Below are positions 1-9,259 of a DNA stretch of 64,000 bases, piece after piece. The position numbers and the translations under genes were made by a program. Source of the DNA: Streptomyces sp. 1331.2 (GTDB taxonomy: Bacteria; Actinomycetota; Actinomycetes; Streptomycetales; Streptomycetaceae). The notes beneath the pieces are model-generated. The model did not search any database and was not told the origin of the DNA. It saw only the letters and a program-made list of their open reading frames with translations. The stretch covers positions 62,001-126,000 of the forward strand of contig NZ_OBMJ01000002.1 of the NCBI RefSeq assembly GCF_900199205.1, in the 5' to 3' direction. The first letter of the stretch is position 1, and every line of letters begins with the position of its first letter.

Positions 1-569
1 GTCATGGCGGTCACCGCCAGTGCCGCGATGTCCTTCTCGTGCACCGGTGCCGACTGTGCGAGCGGACGGGGAAGCCGGACGACGTTGTCCGTGCGGATCG
101 ATTCGGCCCACCAGGTGCGGGTGTTGGCCGCGAACGTCCCCGGCCTGAGGAACGTCCAGTCCATGCCGGACCGTTGGACGGCCTGCTCGATCGTGCGGTT
201 CAGGCGGGTGACCGGGTGGTCGGCGTCGGGGTCCAGGACGACCGACACCGAGGAGAGCAGAACCACCTGCCGGATCCCCGCAGTTGCGGCCGCCGCAGTG
301 ACCTTCTCGATGTCGTAGGGCTTCTGGGGGTCGAGCATCCCGTACAGGAACACCTTGTCGGCACCGTCGAGCGCTGCGGGCAGCGTCTCGGGACGCGCCA
401 GGTCGGCGACGACTGCCTCGCACCCGGGCGCCAGGCCCGCGGCCGGAGTCCTGGCGGGGGTCCTGGCCGACGGCCTGTTGACTGCTCTGACCTGCTCACC
501 GGCGGCCAGCAGGCCATCGGCCACATGACGACCGACGTTGCCGCGGGCGCCGAAGACGACTGCCACCAT
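1..569 (-). CDS. NmrA-like NAD(P)-binding protein, 3' end cut off by window edge
   Basis: The first 189 residues are visible. They begin with a Rossmann nucleotide-binding loop (VFGARGNVGRHV) and continue with a stretch typical of NmrA/HSCARG-type atypical SDRs (RQVVLLSSVSV, then WTFLRPGTF). Such proteins bind NAD(P) and act as redox sensors or isomerase-like reductases; no substrate can be named. The ATG start is preceded by AGGAGG at 8 nt spacing. It lies 49 nt downstream of another SDR-like gene on the same strand and probably shares its transcript. The gene runs out of the window at its 3' end. Confidence 0.8.
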   Translation of the reverse strand, partial: MVAVVFGARGNVGRHVADGLLAAGEQVRAVNRPSARTPARTPAAGLAPGCEAVVADLARPETLPAALDGADKVFLYGMLDPQKPYDIEKVTAAAATAGIRQVVLLSSVSVVLDPDADHPVTRLNRTIEQAVQRSGMDWTFLRPGTFAANTRTWWAESIRTDNVVRLPRPLAQSAPVHEKDIAALAVTAM

Positions 570-618
570 GGATGGAACCTCCTGCTTGTCGTGGACGTGA
601 ACTGCCGGTCGTCGCCGA

Positions 619-1500
619 TCAGGGCCGGATGTTCTCCAGGTCCTCCAGGAGGCCGGGGTGCTTCGGCTCCCAGCCGAGCGCCTGCCGGGTGCGGGTGCTG
701 GACGAAGGCTGGTCGGCCCTGAAGATCGGGCCGAGCGGGCCGTAGGTCTCCTCCGGCACCGACGCGACCGGCAGGCCCAGCCGTCGGCCGATGACGGCCG
801 CGATGTCCCGTACCCGGTCCCCCTCGTCGGCCACGGCGTGCCAGACGGTACCGGCCTCCGCCTGCTCCAGGGCGAGCCGGAAGAGGACGGCCGCGTCGAG
901 CGCGTGGACGGCGGGCCAGCGCTGAGTGCCGTCGCCGGGGTAGCCGGAGACCCCGCTCCGGCGTGCGATGTCGGTCAGCAGACCGGCGAACCCGCCCGTG
1001 CCCTGCTGGTGAACCGTGCGCGGCAGGCGTACGGACGTGCTCCGGACCCCGCGCGAGGCCAGGCCGAGGATCGCCGTGACCGTGCGACCGCGGCCGCCGA
1101 CCGGCCCGTCGGTCGGCACCGGGTCGGCCTCGGTGGAGGCACGGCCCGGCACCCAGGGCGTACCCGAGACGGTGACCAGGGGACGGTCGCTGCCGACGAG
1201 CTCCTCGCCGAGGGCGGTGAGGGCCGCGGTCTCCTCGGCAACGTTCCGGGCGAGGGCCTCGGGGCTGCTGAAGTCGTTGCCGAAGGCCAGGTGGATCACC
1301 CCGTCGGCCCGGGCGGCGCCGGAGCGCAGGACGTCCAGGTCGGCCAGGCCTCCCCGCAGCGGCTCGGCGCCGGCTGCCTCGGCGGCCTGTGCGGAGGCGT
1401 CGGAGCGGGCCAGCGCGAGGACGGTGTGGCCCTTGCCGAGGAGTTCGGCGGCGACGGCGGAACCGATCAGACCGGTGCCGCCGGTGACGAAGACGCGCAT
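619..1500 (-). CDS. NAD(P)-dependent epimerase/dehydratase family protein (extended SDR)
   Basis: This 293-residue protein opens with the SDR nucleotide-binding motif TGGTGLIGSAVAAELL. A DGVIHLAFG stretch follows, typical of extended SDRs that act as nucleoside-sugar epimerases or ketoreductases. Length fits the family. The ATG is preceded by GGGAGGG. The gene diverges from the TetR gene at 1587, and the intergenic gap is filled by a nested palindrome, so it is probably repressed by that regulator. The substrate is unknown; a flavanone- or aldehyde-reductase role is possible but not shown. Confidence 0.85.
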   Translation of the reverse strand: MRVFVTGGTGLIGSAVAAELLGKGHTVLALARSDASAQAAEAAGAEPLRGGLADLDVLRSGAARADGVIHLAFGNDFSSPEALARNVAEETAALTALGEELVGSDRPLVTVSGTPWVPGRASTEADPVPTDGPVGGRGRTVTAILGLASRGVRSTSVRLPRTVHQQGTGGFAGLLTDIARRSGVSGYPGDGTQRWPAVHALDAAVLFRLALEQAEAGTVWHAVADEGDRVRDIAAVIGRRLGLPVASVPEETYGPLGPIFRADQPSSSTRTRQALGWEPKHPGLLEDLENIRP

Positions 1501-1516
1501 GGGAACCCTCCCAGAA

Positions 1517-1573
1517 GTGATGGGACTCTTGTCCCATCACTCTAGCAGGGTGATGGGACAAGAGTCCCATCAC
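1517..1573. promoter_or_regulatory. 57-bp nested palindromic operator between SDR and TetR genes
   Basis: Two 24-bp elements (1517-1540 and 1550-1573) are exact reverse complements of each other across a 9-bp spacer. Each is itself a near-perfect palindrome with arms GTGATGGGAC and GTCCCATCAC. The second ends 14 nt before the TetR start codon. This is what a TetR homodimer pair would bind to control both divergent genes; the binding is inferred. Confidence 0.85.
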
Positions 1574-1586
1574 ATATGCTGAACCC

Positions 1587-2219
1587 ATGGGTAGATGGGA
1601 ACCAGGGGCGCGCGAACGCCTCGTCGTGGCTGCGGTCGACCTGTTCACGGAGCAGGGGTACGACGCCACGACCGTCGCGCAGATCGCCGAGCGTGCCGGG
1701 GTCACCAAGAGCACCTTCTTCCGGCACTTCCCCGACAAGCGCGAGCTGCTGGTCGCCGGGCAGGAGACGCTGAGCCGGCTGCTGACCGAGGGGATCGCCG
1801 ACGCGCCCGGTGACGCCAGCCCGCTGGAGGCAGTCGCTGCCGGTCTCGCGCGCGCGTCGGCCGCGATGGGCCCCGGGAGCCGCGAACTCGCCCCCCGCCT
1901 GAAGGCGGCCGTCGCCGCCAGCGCCGAGCTCCAGGAGCGTGACGCCCTCAAGACCGTCAGTCTCGCGGCCGCGATGACGACCGCTCTGGTCGCCCGCGGC
2001 GTACCCGATCCGACGGCGGCCCTCGCGGGCGAGCTGGGCGTCCTCGCTTTCAAACGGGGGTACGCCGAATGGGCCGAGGCCGACCGAGGCACCGAGGCTG
2101 ACCGTGACGCCGAGAACGAGCGTGGCGCCGGCGACGACCGTGACGCCGAGGACGGGCTCGCCGGGTACACCCTGGCAGCGCTGGACGAACTGCGTGCGGC
2201 GAGCGCATCGCTGGGCTGA
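1587..2219 (+). CDS. TetR/AcrR family transcriptional regulator
   Basis: This 210-residue protein has a canonical N-terminal TetR helix-turn-helix (residues about 10-55, with TVAQIAERAGVTKSTFFRHF). The ligand-binding region is alanine-rich. Near residues 155-190 there is an unusual charged, repetitive stretch of Glu/Asp/Arg/Ala (EADRGTEADRDAENERGAG). The gene diverges from the SDR at 619-1500 and faces the nested palindrome, so autoregulation and repression of the SDR are the likely role. The inducer is unknown. Confidence 0.9.
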   Translation: MGRWEPGARERLVVAAVDLFTEQGYDATTVAQIAERAGVTKSTFFRHFPDKRELLVAGQETLSRLLTEGIADAPGDASPLEAVAAGLARASAAMGPGSRELAPRLKAAVAASAELQERDALKTVSLAAAMTTALVARGVPDPTAALAGELGVLAFKRGYAEWAEADRGTEADRDAENERGAGDDRDAEDGLAGYTLAALDELRAASASLG

Positions 2220-2296
2220 CCGGACCCGAGCACCATCCAGCGCCGGTGCGGTGGACGAGAAGGACCGTCGCCGGGGCCCGGACGCCGCGCTCCGCG

Positions 2297-2962
2297 CTAC
2301 CGGGCCCTGCGGTCAGGGGCCGGGGTGCGCCGTCGTAGGCGCTCCCCCTGCGGCCCGAACAGGACCAGGTATTCGACCGGTCCGCCGGGTCCGGCGTTCG
2401 CGACTCCGTGGGCGGTGCGGGTGTCGAACTCGGCCACGTCCCCGGCGCTCAGCACGAGGTCCTGCTCGCCGAGCGCCAGCCACAGCCGCCCGTACAGGAC
2501 ACACAGCCATTCGTAGCCGTCATGGGAGACCTGCCGCGGGCGTGCCGGCGGCGCGTCGACGGCGGGCAGGACGTGCTTGTGGGCGTGCAGGCCCCCGACG
2601 TACCGGGTCAACGGCAGCACCGCCTTGTCGCTGCCGGAACGCTGCGACACCGAGGTGCGCGGTCCGGCCTTCGCGGCGGGCGCGATGCCGGCCGGCGCGA
2701 TGCCGGCCCGCGCGGCGGGTGCGGTGCCGGCCAGCTCGTCCAGGGAGACGCCGTACGCCTTCGCGAGCTGCAGCAGCACCTCCAGGGTCGGCTTGCGCCG
2801 GCCGGTCTCGATCCGCGACAGCGTGCTCGGCGAGATGCCGGTCGCGCGGCTGACGCCGGTGAGTGTGGCGCCGTGCTGCTCGCGCGCCGTCCGCAGCCGG
2901 GGGCCCATGGCCGCCAGCGTGGCGGCCATGCCGTCGTCCGTCACCCTCACCGTCTCTGTCAC
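2297..2962 (-). CDS. XRE-family regulator with C-terminal cupin domain
   Basis: The 221-residue protein has an N-terminal HTH (about residues 20-75, with GISPSTLSRIETGRRKPTLEVLLQLA) and a C-terminal cupin (HDGYEWLCVLYGRLWLALG followed by DVAEFDTRTAHGVAN). This matches the family of small-molecule-sensing XRE-cupin regulators. Between them is an Ala/Gly/Ile-rich linker with a short repeat (AGIAP). The GTG start at 2962 was chosen because GGAGGGAG lies about 10 nt upstream; an ATG at 2929 is an alternative. It diverges from the hydrolase at 3117 and may control it. Confidence 0.88.
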   Translation of the reverse strand: MTETVRVTDDGMAATLAAMGPRLRTAREQHGATLTGVSRATGISPSTLSRIETGRRKPTLEVLLQLAKAYGVSLDELAGTAPAARAGIAPAGIAPAAKAGPRTSVSQRSGSDKAVLPLTRYVGGLHAHKHVLPAVDAPPARPRQVSHDGYEWLCVLYGRLWLALGEQDLVLSAGDVAEFDTRTAHGVANAGPGGPVEYLVLFGPQGERLRRRTPAPDRRAR

Positions 2963-3116
2963 CGTCGCCCCGCTCCCTCCGGCCGGGCTGCGTCCACCGC
3001 CCTGGCACCGCCCTGTCCTGCGAGTTTGCCAGAATGGCAACGGTGTTCGCGTCGCGCGGCCGCCGCGCCGCATGATCGGCGGGTAACCACGACCGCCCGT
3101 GAACCGAGGAGCAGCG

Positions 3117-4106
3117 ATGCACCAGCCCGCGCCGTCCGCCGACCTGCGCCACCGCACCATCGAGGCACCCGCCGGGCGCCTGCACCTGGTCGAGCAGGGC
3201 ACCGGACCGCTCGTCCTGCTCGTCCACGGCTTCCCCGAGTCCTGGTACTCCTGGCGCCGCCAACTCCCCGCCCTCGCGGCGGCGGGGTACCGGGCCGTGG
3301 CGCTCGATGTGCGCGGTTACGGCCGCTCCTCCAAGCCGGCCGCGACGGAGGCCTACCGGATGCTCGACCTGGTGGAGGACAACGTCGCCCTGGTGCGCGC
3401 CCTGGGCGAGGAGCAGGCGGTGGTCGTCGGACACGACTGGGGCTCCGGCATCGCGGCGGCCTCCGCCCTGCTCAACCCCGAGGTCTTCCGCGCCGTCGGA
3501 CTGCTGAGCGTCCCCTACGCGCCGCCCGGCGGCCCCCGCCCCAGCGACGTCTTCGCGCAGATGGGCGGCGACCAGGAGTTCTACGTCTCGTACTTCCAGG
3601 AGCCCGGCCGGGCCGAAGCAGAGATGGAGCCCGACCTCCGGGGCTGGCTCGCGGGCTTCTACGCGGCCATGTCCGCCGACACCATGCCCGCCCAGGGCGA
3701 GCCCGACCCGCACTTCGTGGCCCGCACCGGCGGCCGGCTGCGCGACCGCTTCCCCGACGGCAAGCTGCCCGCCTGGCTGACCGAGGACGACCTCGACGTG
3801 TACGCCGGGGAGTTCGAGCGCACCGGCATGACCGGGGCCCTCAACCGCTACCGCAACATGGACCGCGACTGGGAGGACCTCGCCCGGTACGACGGTGCCC
3901 CGATCACGCAGCCCTCCCTGTTCATCGGCGGCGCCCTGGACGCTTCCACGACCTGGATGGCCGACGCGATCGACGCCTACCCGGCAACCCTCCCCGCCCT
4001 GGCCGCCAGCCACATCCTGGACGGCTGCGGGCACTGGATCCAGCAGGAGCGTCCCGAGGAGGTCAACCGCCTGCTGACCGCCTGGCTCGCCTCCCTCCAT
4101 GACTGA
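3117..4106 (+). CDS. alpha/beta hydrolase, epoxide hydrolase-like
   Basis: The 329-residue alpha/beta hydrolase carries the HGFPESW oxyanion motif and the nucleophile elbow GHDWGS, with Asp as nucleophile as in epoxide hydrolases and haloalkane dehalogenases. A C-terminal GHWIQQERPEEVN supplies the catalytic His. Epoxide ring opening is the best guess. The ATG at 3117 is preceded by GAGGAG; an upstream in-frame GTG at 3099 has no better site. It is divergent from the XRE-cupin regulator and convergent with the HEAT-repeat gene. Confidence 0.88.
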   Translation: MHQPAPSADLRHRTIEAPAGRLHLVEQGTGPLVLLVHGFPESWYSWRRQLPALAAAGYRAVALDVRGYGRSSKPAATEAYRMLDLVEDNVALVRALGEEQAVVVGHDWGSGIAAASALLNPEVFRAVGLLSVPYAPPGGPRPSDVFAQMGGDQEFYVSYFQEPGRAEAEMEPDLRGWLAGFYAAMSADTMPAQGEPDPHFVARTGGRLRDRFPDGKLPAWLTEDDLDVYAGEFERTGMTGALNRYRNMDRDWEDLARYDGAPITQPSLFIGGALDASTTWMADAIDAYPATLPALAASHILDGCGHWIQQERPEEVNRLLTAWLASLHD

Positions 4107-4145
4107 ACCGGCGGGGGGGTGTGCCGCCGGCGAGCCTCCGGGCGC

Positions 4146-6164
4146 TCACCCCTCCCCGGTGGGCGCCTCGGCGGCGAGCGCCTGGTCGACCAGCGCCCGC
4201 AGCTCCTGGTCGTGGAGGACCATCGGGTAGCCGCCGTCCGCGGACAGGCGGCGGTCGGACTGTCGGATCGTCAGCAGCGCGGCCCGGATCGCCGGACCGA
4301 ACTCGCCCATCCGTACGACGGCGTGCAGCGCTTCGCGGAAGAAGTCGAAGCGGTCGCCGTCGTCGGCGATCGGAAGGATGAACTCCTCCAGCACCCGCAT
4401 GCTCGGTTCGGCGCGGCCCGTGATCGCCCACAGCGTGATCGCGGCCGTGAGCCGGGGCCAGTGGGTGCTGCTCTCCATCGCGGAACGCACCCGGTCCGCG
4501 TAGGGCGCCGCGTCCAGGCCGAAGTCGGCCAGGGCACCGATCGGCCCGTACCCGGGTGCCTCCGCCGCGAGGACGGCGTCGCCGAAGAACCGCAGGGCCG
4601 TCGCGCGGTCCGCACCGAGGCGCACGGCGGTCGCGTCGAGCGCGTACTGGTGGCCCTCCGGTACCCGGCAGGTGCGCAGGGCCGGTTCGGCCGCACCGGC
4701 AGCGGCGGGGCCCATCGCCTGCAGCACGTCGAGCGCGTGGAGCGAGGTCCACGGGTCGGCGAGCAGCGGCAGGAGTTCGGGCAGGGCCGGCAACGCGTCC
4801 TCGCCCCAGGCCTGCAGCACTTCGAGGAAGGTGCGGGTGACACTGCCCTGGGGCCCGCCCTGCCGGATCGCCTCCCGTACGGCGGGCAGCAGGGCGTCGG
4901 CGTGCGCCCGCAGGGGGATCAGCACCTCCTTGACCTCCGGCCGCCTCGGGTCGCCGACGCTGTAGCCGCGGCCCTGCTCCTCCTCCTGCGCGCGCAGCTG
5001 CTCGACCAGGCCCGGCAGGGCGCGCGGGTCGCCGATCCGGGTCAGTGCCCAGCGGGCGATCGCACCGACCGTTCCGTCGAGGTACGCGTCGGTGCCTTCG
5101 TCGTCCAGCAGGTCGGCGAGTCGGTCGGCGTACGGGGCTGCCGCCGGGCCGAGCACCGCGAGGATGTTCGCGGCGCGCAGCCGCACGCCGGCGTCCGGGT
5201 CGGTCAGCAGCCCGCCGGCGAGCGGGAGCAGGGTGCCTTCCACGTCGGCCGAGCGCCGCGCGGTGAGCAGGCGCCACCCCAGGTCCAGCGCCTCCTGGCA
5301 CAGCGCGGGGTCGCCGGTGCGCCCGGCCGCCTCGGCCGCCTCGATCGCCTCGGCCGTCTCGATCAGCCTTACGGCGAAGCGGAGTTCGGCGTCGTGATCG
5401 TGCGCGAGGAGCCACCCGGTGGAGCGGACCACGTCCTCGCGGGTCCACGGGCCGTCGACGGCCGGGGTGTACCAAACCGCTTCGAACCGCGGCCGTACGG
5501 CGGGGTCGGCGAACACCTCGATCAGCCGGTCCAGCCGGCGGACCGGGAGGTCCCGGTCGAGTGCCGCCGAGGCGTGGACGGCCGCGACCCACAGCACCGG
5601 GTCATCGCCGTCCAGTACCTCGGCGAGTACGGCGCGTACGGCGGTGGCGTCGTCCTCCCGGCCGGACGCCGCGGCCGCCGCCTCGCCGAGGGCGAGCAGC
5701 AGCGCGGGCCGCACCGTCGGGTCCGTCTCCGCCCGCCATCGCTGCAGCAGGCCCGCGATCCCGTCCGCGAGGGGCTGCGCGAGCGGGAGCGCGGCCCGCC
5801 GCACCGCCGGGTCCGGGTCCGCGAGCAGCGCCCGCGCTCCGCTCCAGTCCTCCTCCGACAGGGCCGGCGCCTGGATGGCCGTCAGGAGTTCGACGAGTTC
5901 GAGGCGAGCACCCATGGCCGGGTCGGCGGCGAGGGCGATGACGAACGGAAGGGCGGCCGCCGCTGCCGACGGCGTCGGGCCGCCGTCCGGCGTGGCGAGG
6001 GCGTAGAGCGGGTAGCAGTCCTCCGCCGTCGCCTCCGCACCCGCCAGGGTGATCCGGCGCAGGGTGCGCGGGATGTCCCCGGTCGGGTGAACCGGATGCG
6101 CGGTCGTGAGCGTGTCCCACGCCACCGCGTCCAGCGCCTCCAACGGCATCCCCGCCACCGTCAT
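4146..6164 (-). CDS. HEAT-repeat protein
   Basis: This 672-residue soluble protein is almost entirely alpha-helical repeats with HEAT/armadillo character, such as RALLADPDPAVRRAALPLAQ and GGLLTDPDAGVRLRAANILA, recurring roughly every 35-45 residues. No catalytic motif is visible. HEAT proteins usually act as scaffolds or as lyase-like phycobilin factors; nothing here tells which. It is convergent with the epoxide hydrolase-like gene, leaving only 39 bp between them. The ATG is preceded by a G-rich weak ribosome-binding site. Confidence 0.8.
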   Translation of the reverse strand: MTVAGMPLEALDAVAWDTLTTAHPVHPTGDIPRTLRRITLAGAEATAEDCYPLYALATPDGGPTPSAAAAALPFVIALAADPAMGARLELVELLTAIQAPALSEEDWSGARALLADPDPAVRRAALPLAQPLADGIAGLLQRWRAETDPTVRPALLLALGEAAAAASGREDDATAVRAVLAEVLDGDDPVLWVAAVHASAALDRDLPVRRLDRLIEVFADPAVRPRFEAVWYTPAVDGPWTREDVVRSTGWLLAHDHDAELRFAVRLIETAEAIEAAEAAGRTGDPALCQEALDLGWRLLTARRSADVEGTLLPLAGGLLTDPDAGVRLRAANILAVLGPAAAPYADRLADLLDDEGTDAYLDGTVGAIARWALTRIGDPRALPGLVEQLRAQEEEQGRGYSVGDPRRPEVKEVLIPLRAHADALLPAVREAIRQGGPQGSVTRTFLEVLQAWGEDALPALPELLPLLADPWTSLHALDVLQAMGPAAAGAAEPALRTCRVPEGHQYALDATAVRLGADRATALRFFGDAVLAAEAPGYGPIGALADFGLDAAPYADRVRSAMESSTHWPRLTAAITLWAITGRAEPSMRVLEEFILPIADDGDRFDFFREALHAVVRMGEFGPAIRAALLTIRQSDRRLSADGGYPMVLHDQELRALVDQALAAEAPTGEG

Positions 6165-6374
6165 CCCCGTTCCCCACTCCCCCGCCGGGCCGTGCCGACC
6201 GTCCTGACCGCCATCCTCCAGGAACCGCCGTGCTTCGGGCTACACCGGCAGGAAGGTCCTCCGCTGGGCTTCGAGCGGTGCCGCCCCATCCTCACAGTCG
6301 GGGATCCTGGCGATGACGGTCGGCCATGCCCTCGACATCTCGGTCTCCAAGATCCCCGACCTCGTCACCCGCGA

Positions 6375-7385
6375 TCAGCTCTGCGTCTCCTCGCGGCGTC
6401 CGATAGCGGCCGCATCGGGTACGACGAGCAGCTTGCCGGTGGTACGCCGAGCCTCCAGATCGCTGTGGGCCTGGGCGGCCTCGGACAATGCGTAGCGGCC
6501 CGTTACGGTGACCTCAAGCGCCTTGGAGCGCACCCACTCGAACACATCGGCGGCCCGTCGGAGCAGTTCGGACCGATCGGCGATGAAGTCCCCGAGGCTG
6601 GGCCGGATCAGGGTCAGCGAACCGCCGTGGGCGAGCCGAATCGGATCGAACGGCGGCACGGCACCACTTGCCGCGCCGAAGAGCACGAGATGGCCGCGGG
6701 TTCGCAGGCTGGCGAGGCTCGCATCGAAGGTGTGCGCGCCGACGCCGTCGAAGACAACCGGCAGTCCCTGCCCGCCGTTGAGCCGCCTCACCTCGGCTGC
6801 GAGATCGTCGACTGCGGAGGAAAGGATCACCTCGGCGGCCCCGGCACGCTTCGCCAGCTCGGCCTTCGCCGGGGTGGACGTCGTGCCGATCGCCCTGCCG
6901 CCGAGGTGGGTGATGAGCTGGGTCAAAAGCAGCCCCATGCCACCAGCAGCCGCATGCACGAGCACCGTGTCGCCTCCCTGAACCGGGTAGGCGTCCTTGA
7001 CGAGATAGTGCGCGGTCATGCCTTGGAGGAGCACGGCGGCGGCTGTCTCGAAGCCGATGTCGTCGGGCAGCGGCACCAGCCGGGAGGAGTCCACGACGGC
7101 CCGCTCGGCATACGTGCCGGGAATCTCCACCCAACCGACCCGGTCCCCGACTGCGACGTCAGTGACGCCGGGTCCGACTTCGACGACCGTGCCGGCGCCC
7201 TCAGCGCCCGGGGTGAAGGGCAGCGGGAGGCTGTACCGGCCTTCGCGGTGGTAGACGTCGAGGAAGTTGACCCCGGATGCGGCGACCTCCACGACCGCCT
7301 CGCCCGGACCCGGCCGCGGCTGGTCCACCTCGGCCTCCTGCAGCACCTCGGGACCGCCCACTTCGTACACCTGAATCGCTCGCAT
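6375..7385 (-). CDS. zinc-independent quinone oxidoreductase (zeta-crystallin-like MDR)
   Basis: The 336-residue medium-chain reductase begins MRAIQVYEVGGPEVLQ. It has the NADPH-binding segment HAAAGGMGLLLTQLITHLGG and GVNFLDVYHREG, which are hallmarks of NADPH:quinone reductases. No structural zinc cysteines are present. It likely catalyses one-electron quinone or enone reduction with NADPH. The ATG at 7385 is preceded by GGAGGGG. The 210 bp downstream (6165-6374) show no gene or remnant I could recognise. Confidence 0.88.
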   Translation of the reverse strand: MRAIQVYEVGGPEVLQEAEVDQPRPGPGEAVVEVAASGVNFLDVYHREGRYSLPLPFTPGAEGAGTVVEVGPGVTDVAVGDRVGWVEIPGTYAERAVVDSSRLVPLPDDIGFETAAAVLLQGMTAHYLVKDAYPVQGGDTVLVHAAAGGMGLLLTQLITHLGGRAIGTTSTPAKAELAKRAGAAEVILSSAVDDLAAEVRRLNGGQGLPVVFDGVGAHTFDASLASLRTRGHLVLFGAASGAVPPFDPIRLAHGGSLTLIRPSLGDFIADRSELLRRAADVFEWVRSKALEVTVTGRYALSEAAQAHSDLEARRTTGKLLVVPDAAAIGRREETQS

Positions 7386-7582
7386 GACCCCTCCGATAAA
7401 CGGCTCAGCCCCCACCAACCCCGTTGGTGGCGATCCGATTCCCGACAAGCAGACCGGCCGGCCGCCCCGCCGAGAGCTGAGACGCCTGCTGTGCATCCGG
7501 GCATGGGAGACCGAGGCCGTGAAGGGTCGACGAACCAGCCTGCTCGAACCGGCCTGCTCGAACCGGCCTGACGGGGACGTGG

Positions 7583-8974
7583 TCAGGCCGGAATGCCGCA
7601 GTACTGCTGCTGCTTGCCGATCGCCCGGTAGACGCAGTCGGCCGTCTCCACCAGGCGCAGCACCGCTTCGCGGTTGCGGCTGGTCTCGCGGCCGATCACC
7701 TCGTCGGGCGGGTAGAAGCCGTCACTGCCGTTCGGGCCGGGGTACATCTCGAAGGTGTAGGCGAAGACGCGCTGGGAGCCCCACAGCCAGTCGTCGATCG
7801 CGCCGTCGGTGATGTAGAGCTCGCTGGACTGCTCGGGGGTGTAGCCGTTGGTGGCGGCCATGCTGCGGCCGAGGGTGGCGAAGGTGTTGTACTCGTCGGC
7901 GGTCATGCCGGGGGCGGTCTCGGCGGTGGTCCAGCCGAACGGCCAGAGCACCAGTTCGCTGTAGGTGTGGAAGTCGATGGCGGCGGTGATCTGCTGCTTG
8001 CCGCCGACGACCCGGCTGCGGACGAAGTCGGCGACGACCTTGGTCTCCTTGGCGGACTCCGGGGCGCTGCCCCGGTAGGTCTCGCTGGAGGTGGAACCGG
8101 AGGAGCCGCCGCAGCAGCCCCACTTGTAGTTCCAGTTGCGGTTGAGGTCGGTGCCGACGTTCCTGCTGCCGGGGTTCGGCTGGCGGTCCTTGCGCCAGCT
8201 GCGGTAGCGGCCGGTGGCGATGTCGTACTCGCCGCCGTCCGGGTTGAGGTCGGGGATCACCCAGATCTCGCGGCTGTTGACGGCGTTGGCGATGCGGGAG
8301 TCGGTGGCGTACTTGTCGCCGAACTCGTGCAGCAGGTAGAGCGCCATCTCGACGGTGAGGTGCTCCCGGGCGTGCTGGTGGGCGGTGAACAGCACCTCCG
8401 GCTCGTCCTCGTCCGTGTTGACGTTGTCGCTGATCTTCACGGCGACGATCGGCCGGCCCTCGTAGGAGGTGCCGATGACGCGCTTGCTCATGATGTCCGG
8501 ATGCGCGGCGACCACGGCGTCGATGTCGGCGCTGGCCTCGGCGTAGTTGTGGTAGCCGGAGTCGGCCTGCGGGAAGTCGTCCACCGCCGCTCCGACGCCC
8601 TGGGCGTCCGCCGGTTCGCCGGCCTGTTCGCCGGCCTGGGCACCGTACGTCGGCCCGGGCAGCGCGACCGGCGACCAGCCGAGCGCCCGCAGCCGGGCGG
8701 CCTCGGCGGGGGTGGCGGTGACCACCACCGCGTCGGGCAGCACGGCGTCGACGGAGGCGCCGGTGGCGGCGACGGCGGTGCGCTCGGCAACGGTACGGGG
8801 GCCGTCGAGCCGGTACTGCTGCGCACTGTCGGCGGCGGATGCGGCGGCGGATGCGGGGGCAGGCGCCGACTGACGGTCAGGGGAGGCGGCCCGGGCGGTG
8901 ATCGGCGTGGCGAGGGCGAGAGCCAGCAGGACGGCCGTGGCCGCAGCGGGCTTCCCTCGGCGGGGCAGTCGCAT
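7583..8974 (-). CDS. secreted M14 zinc carboxypeptidase
   Basis: This 463-residue protein starts with a signal peptide (MRLPRRGKPAAATAVLLALA, cut near ARAA), then a propeptide, then the M14 carboxypeptidase A/T fold. Zinc ligands are visible as HQHARE (His and Glu) and DFHTYSELVLWPFGW (third His). The substrate-binding segment is GTDLNRNWNYKWGCCGG and the catalytic Glu is in YTFEMYP. It resembles the metallocarboxypeptidase T/SG class that trims C-terminal residues outside the cell. The ATG is preceded by AGGAGG. Confidence 0.93.
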   Translation of the reverse strand: MRLPRRGKPAAATAVLLALALATPITARAASPDRQSAPAPASAAASAADSAQQYRLDGPRTVAERTAVAATGASVDAVLPDAVVVTATPAEAARLRALGWSPVALPGPTYGAQAGEQAGEPADAQGVGAAVDDFPQADSGYHNYAEASADIDAVVAAHPDIMSKRVIGTSYEGRPIVAVKISDNVNTDEDEPEVLFTAHQHAREHLTVEMALYLLHEFGDKYATDSRIANAVNSREIWVIPDLNPDGGEYDIATGRYRSWRKDRQPNPGSRNVGTDLNRNWNYKWGCCGGSSGSTSSETYRGSAPESAKETKVVADFVRSRVVGGKQQITAAIDFHTYSELVLWPFGWTTAETAPGMTADEYNTFATLGRSMAATNGYTPEQSSELYITDGAIDDWLWGSQRVFAYTFEMYPGPNGSDGFYPPDEVIGRETSRNREAVLRLVETADCVYRAIGKQQQYCGIPA

Positions 8975-9259
8975 GACTGTCCTCCTGTGGGGGTCCGTGG
9001 GGGCGGAGCAGTGGAGGAGGTGAGGCGCGCGCCAGCATGATGGTCCGTCAGTGTCATGAGTTCGTCAAGACGTCGGGGGCGAATCCCAAGGAGCGGCAAA
9101 GCAGCAACCGCAGGCCCGCACCCGGCGCACGAGCGGACACGAACGGGCACGAGCGGGCGCAGGGCCTCCACGCCGGCAGCCGACGGGGCGTCGTCAGGTG
9201 CGACGACCAGGCGGCGCTGGCGGCTTGAACCTGCCGCGGCACGACAGCACAACGAGGCG

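Noticed and set aside
4119..7571. Long open frame on the plus strand opposite the HEAT-repeat and oxidoreductase genes
   Set aside because: It runs antisense through two genes with clear protein families, and its translation is Arg/Gly-rich with no motif. It is open only because of the high GC content.
7386..7582. Possible attachment site or tRNA fragment in the gap between oxidoreductase and carboxypeptidase
   Set aside because: A short duplication (CTCGAACCGGCCTG repeated at about 7543 and 7556) is present, but no tRNA-like fold or integrase is seen.
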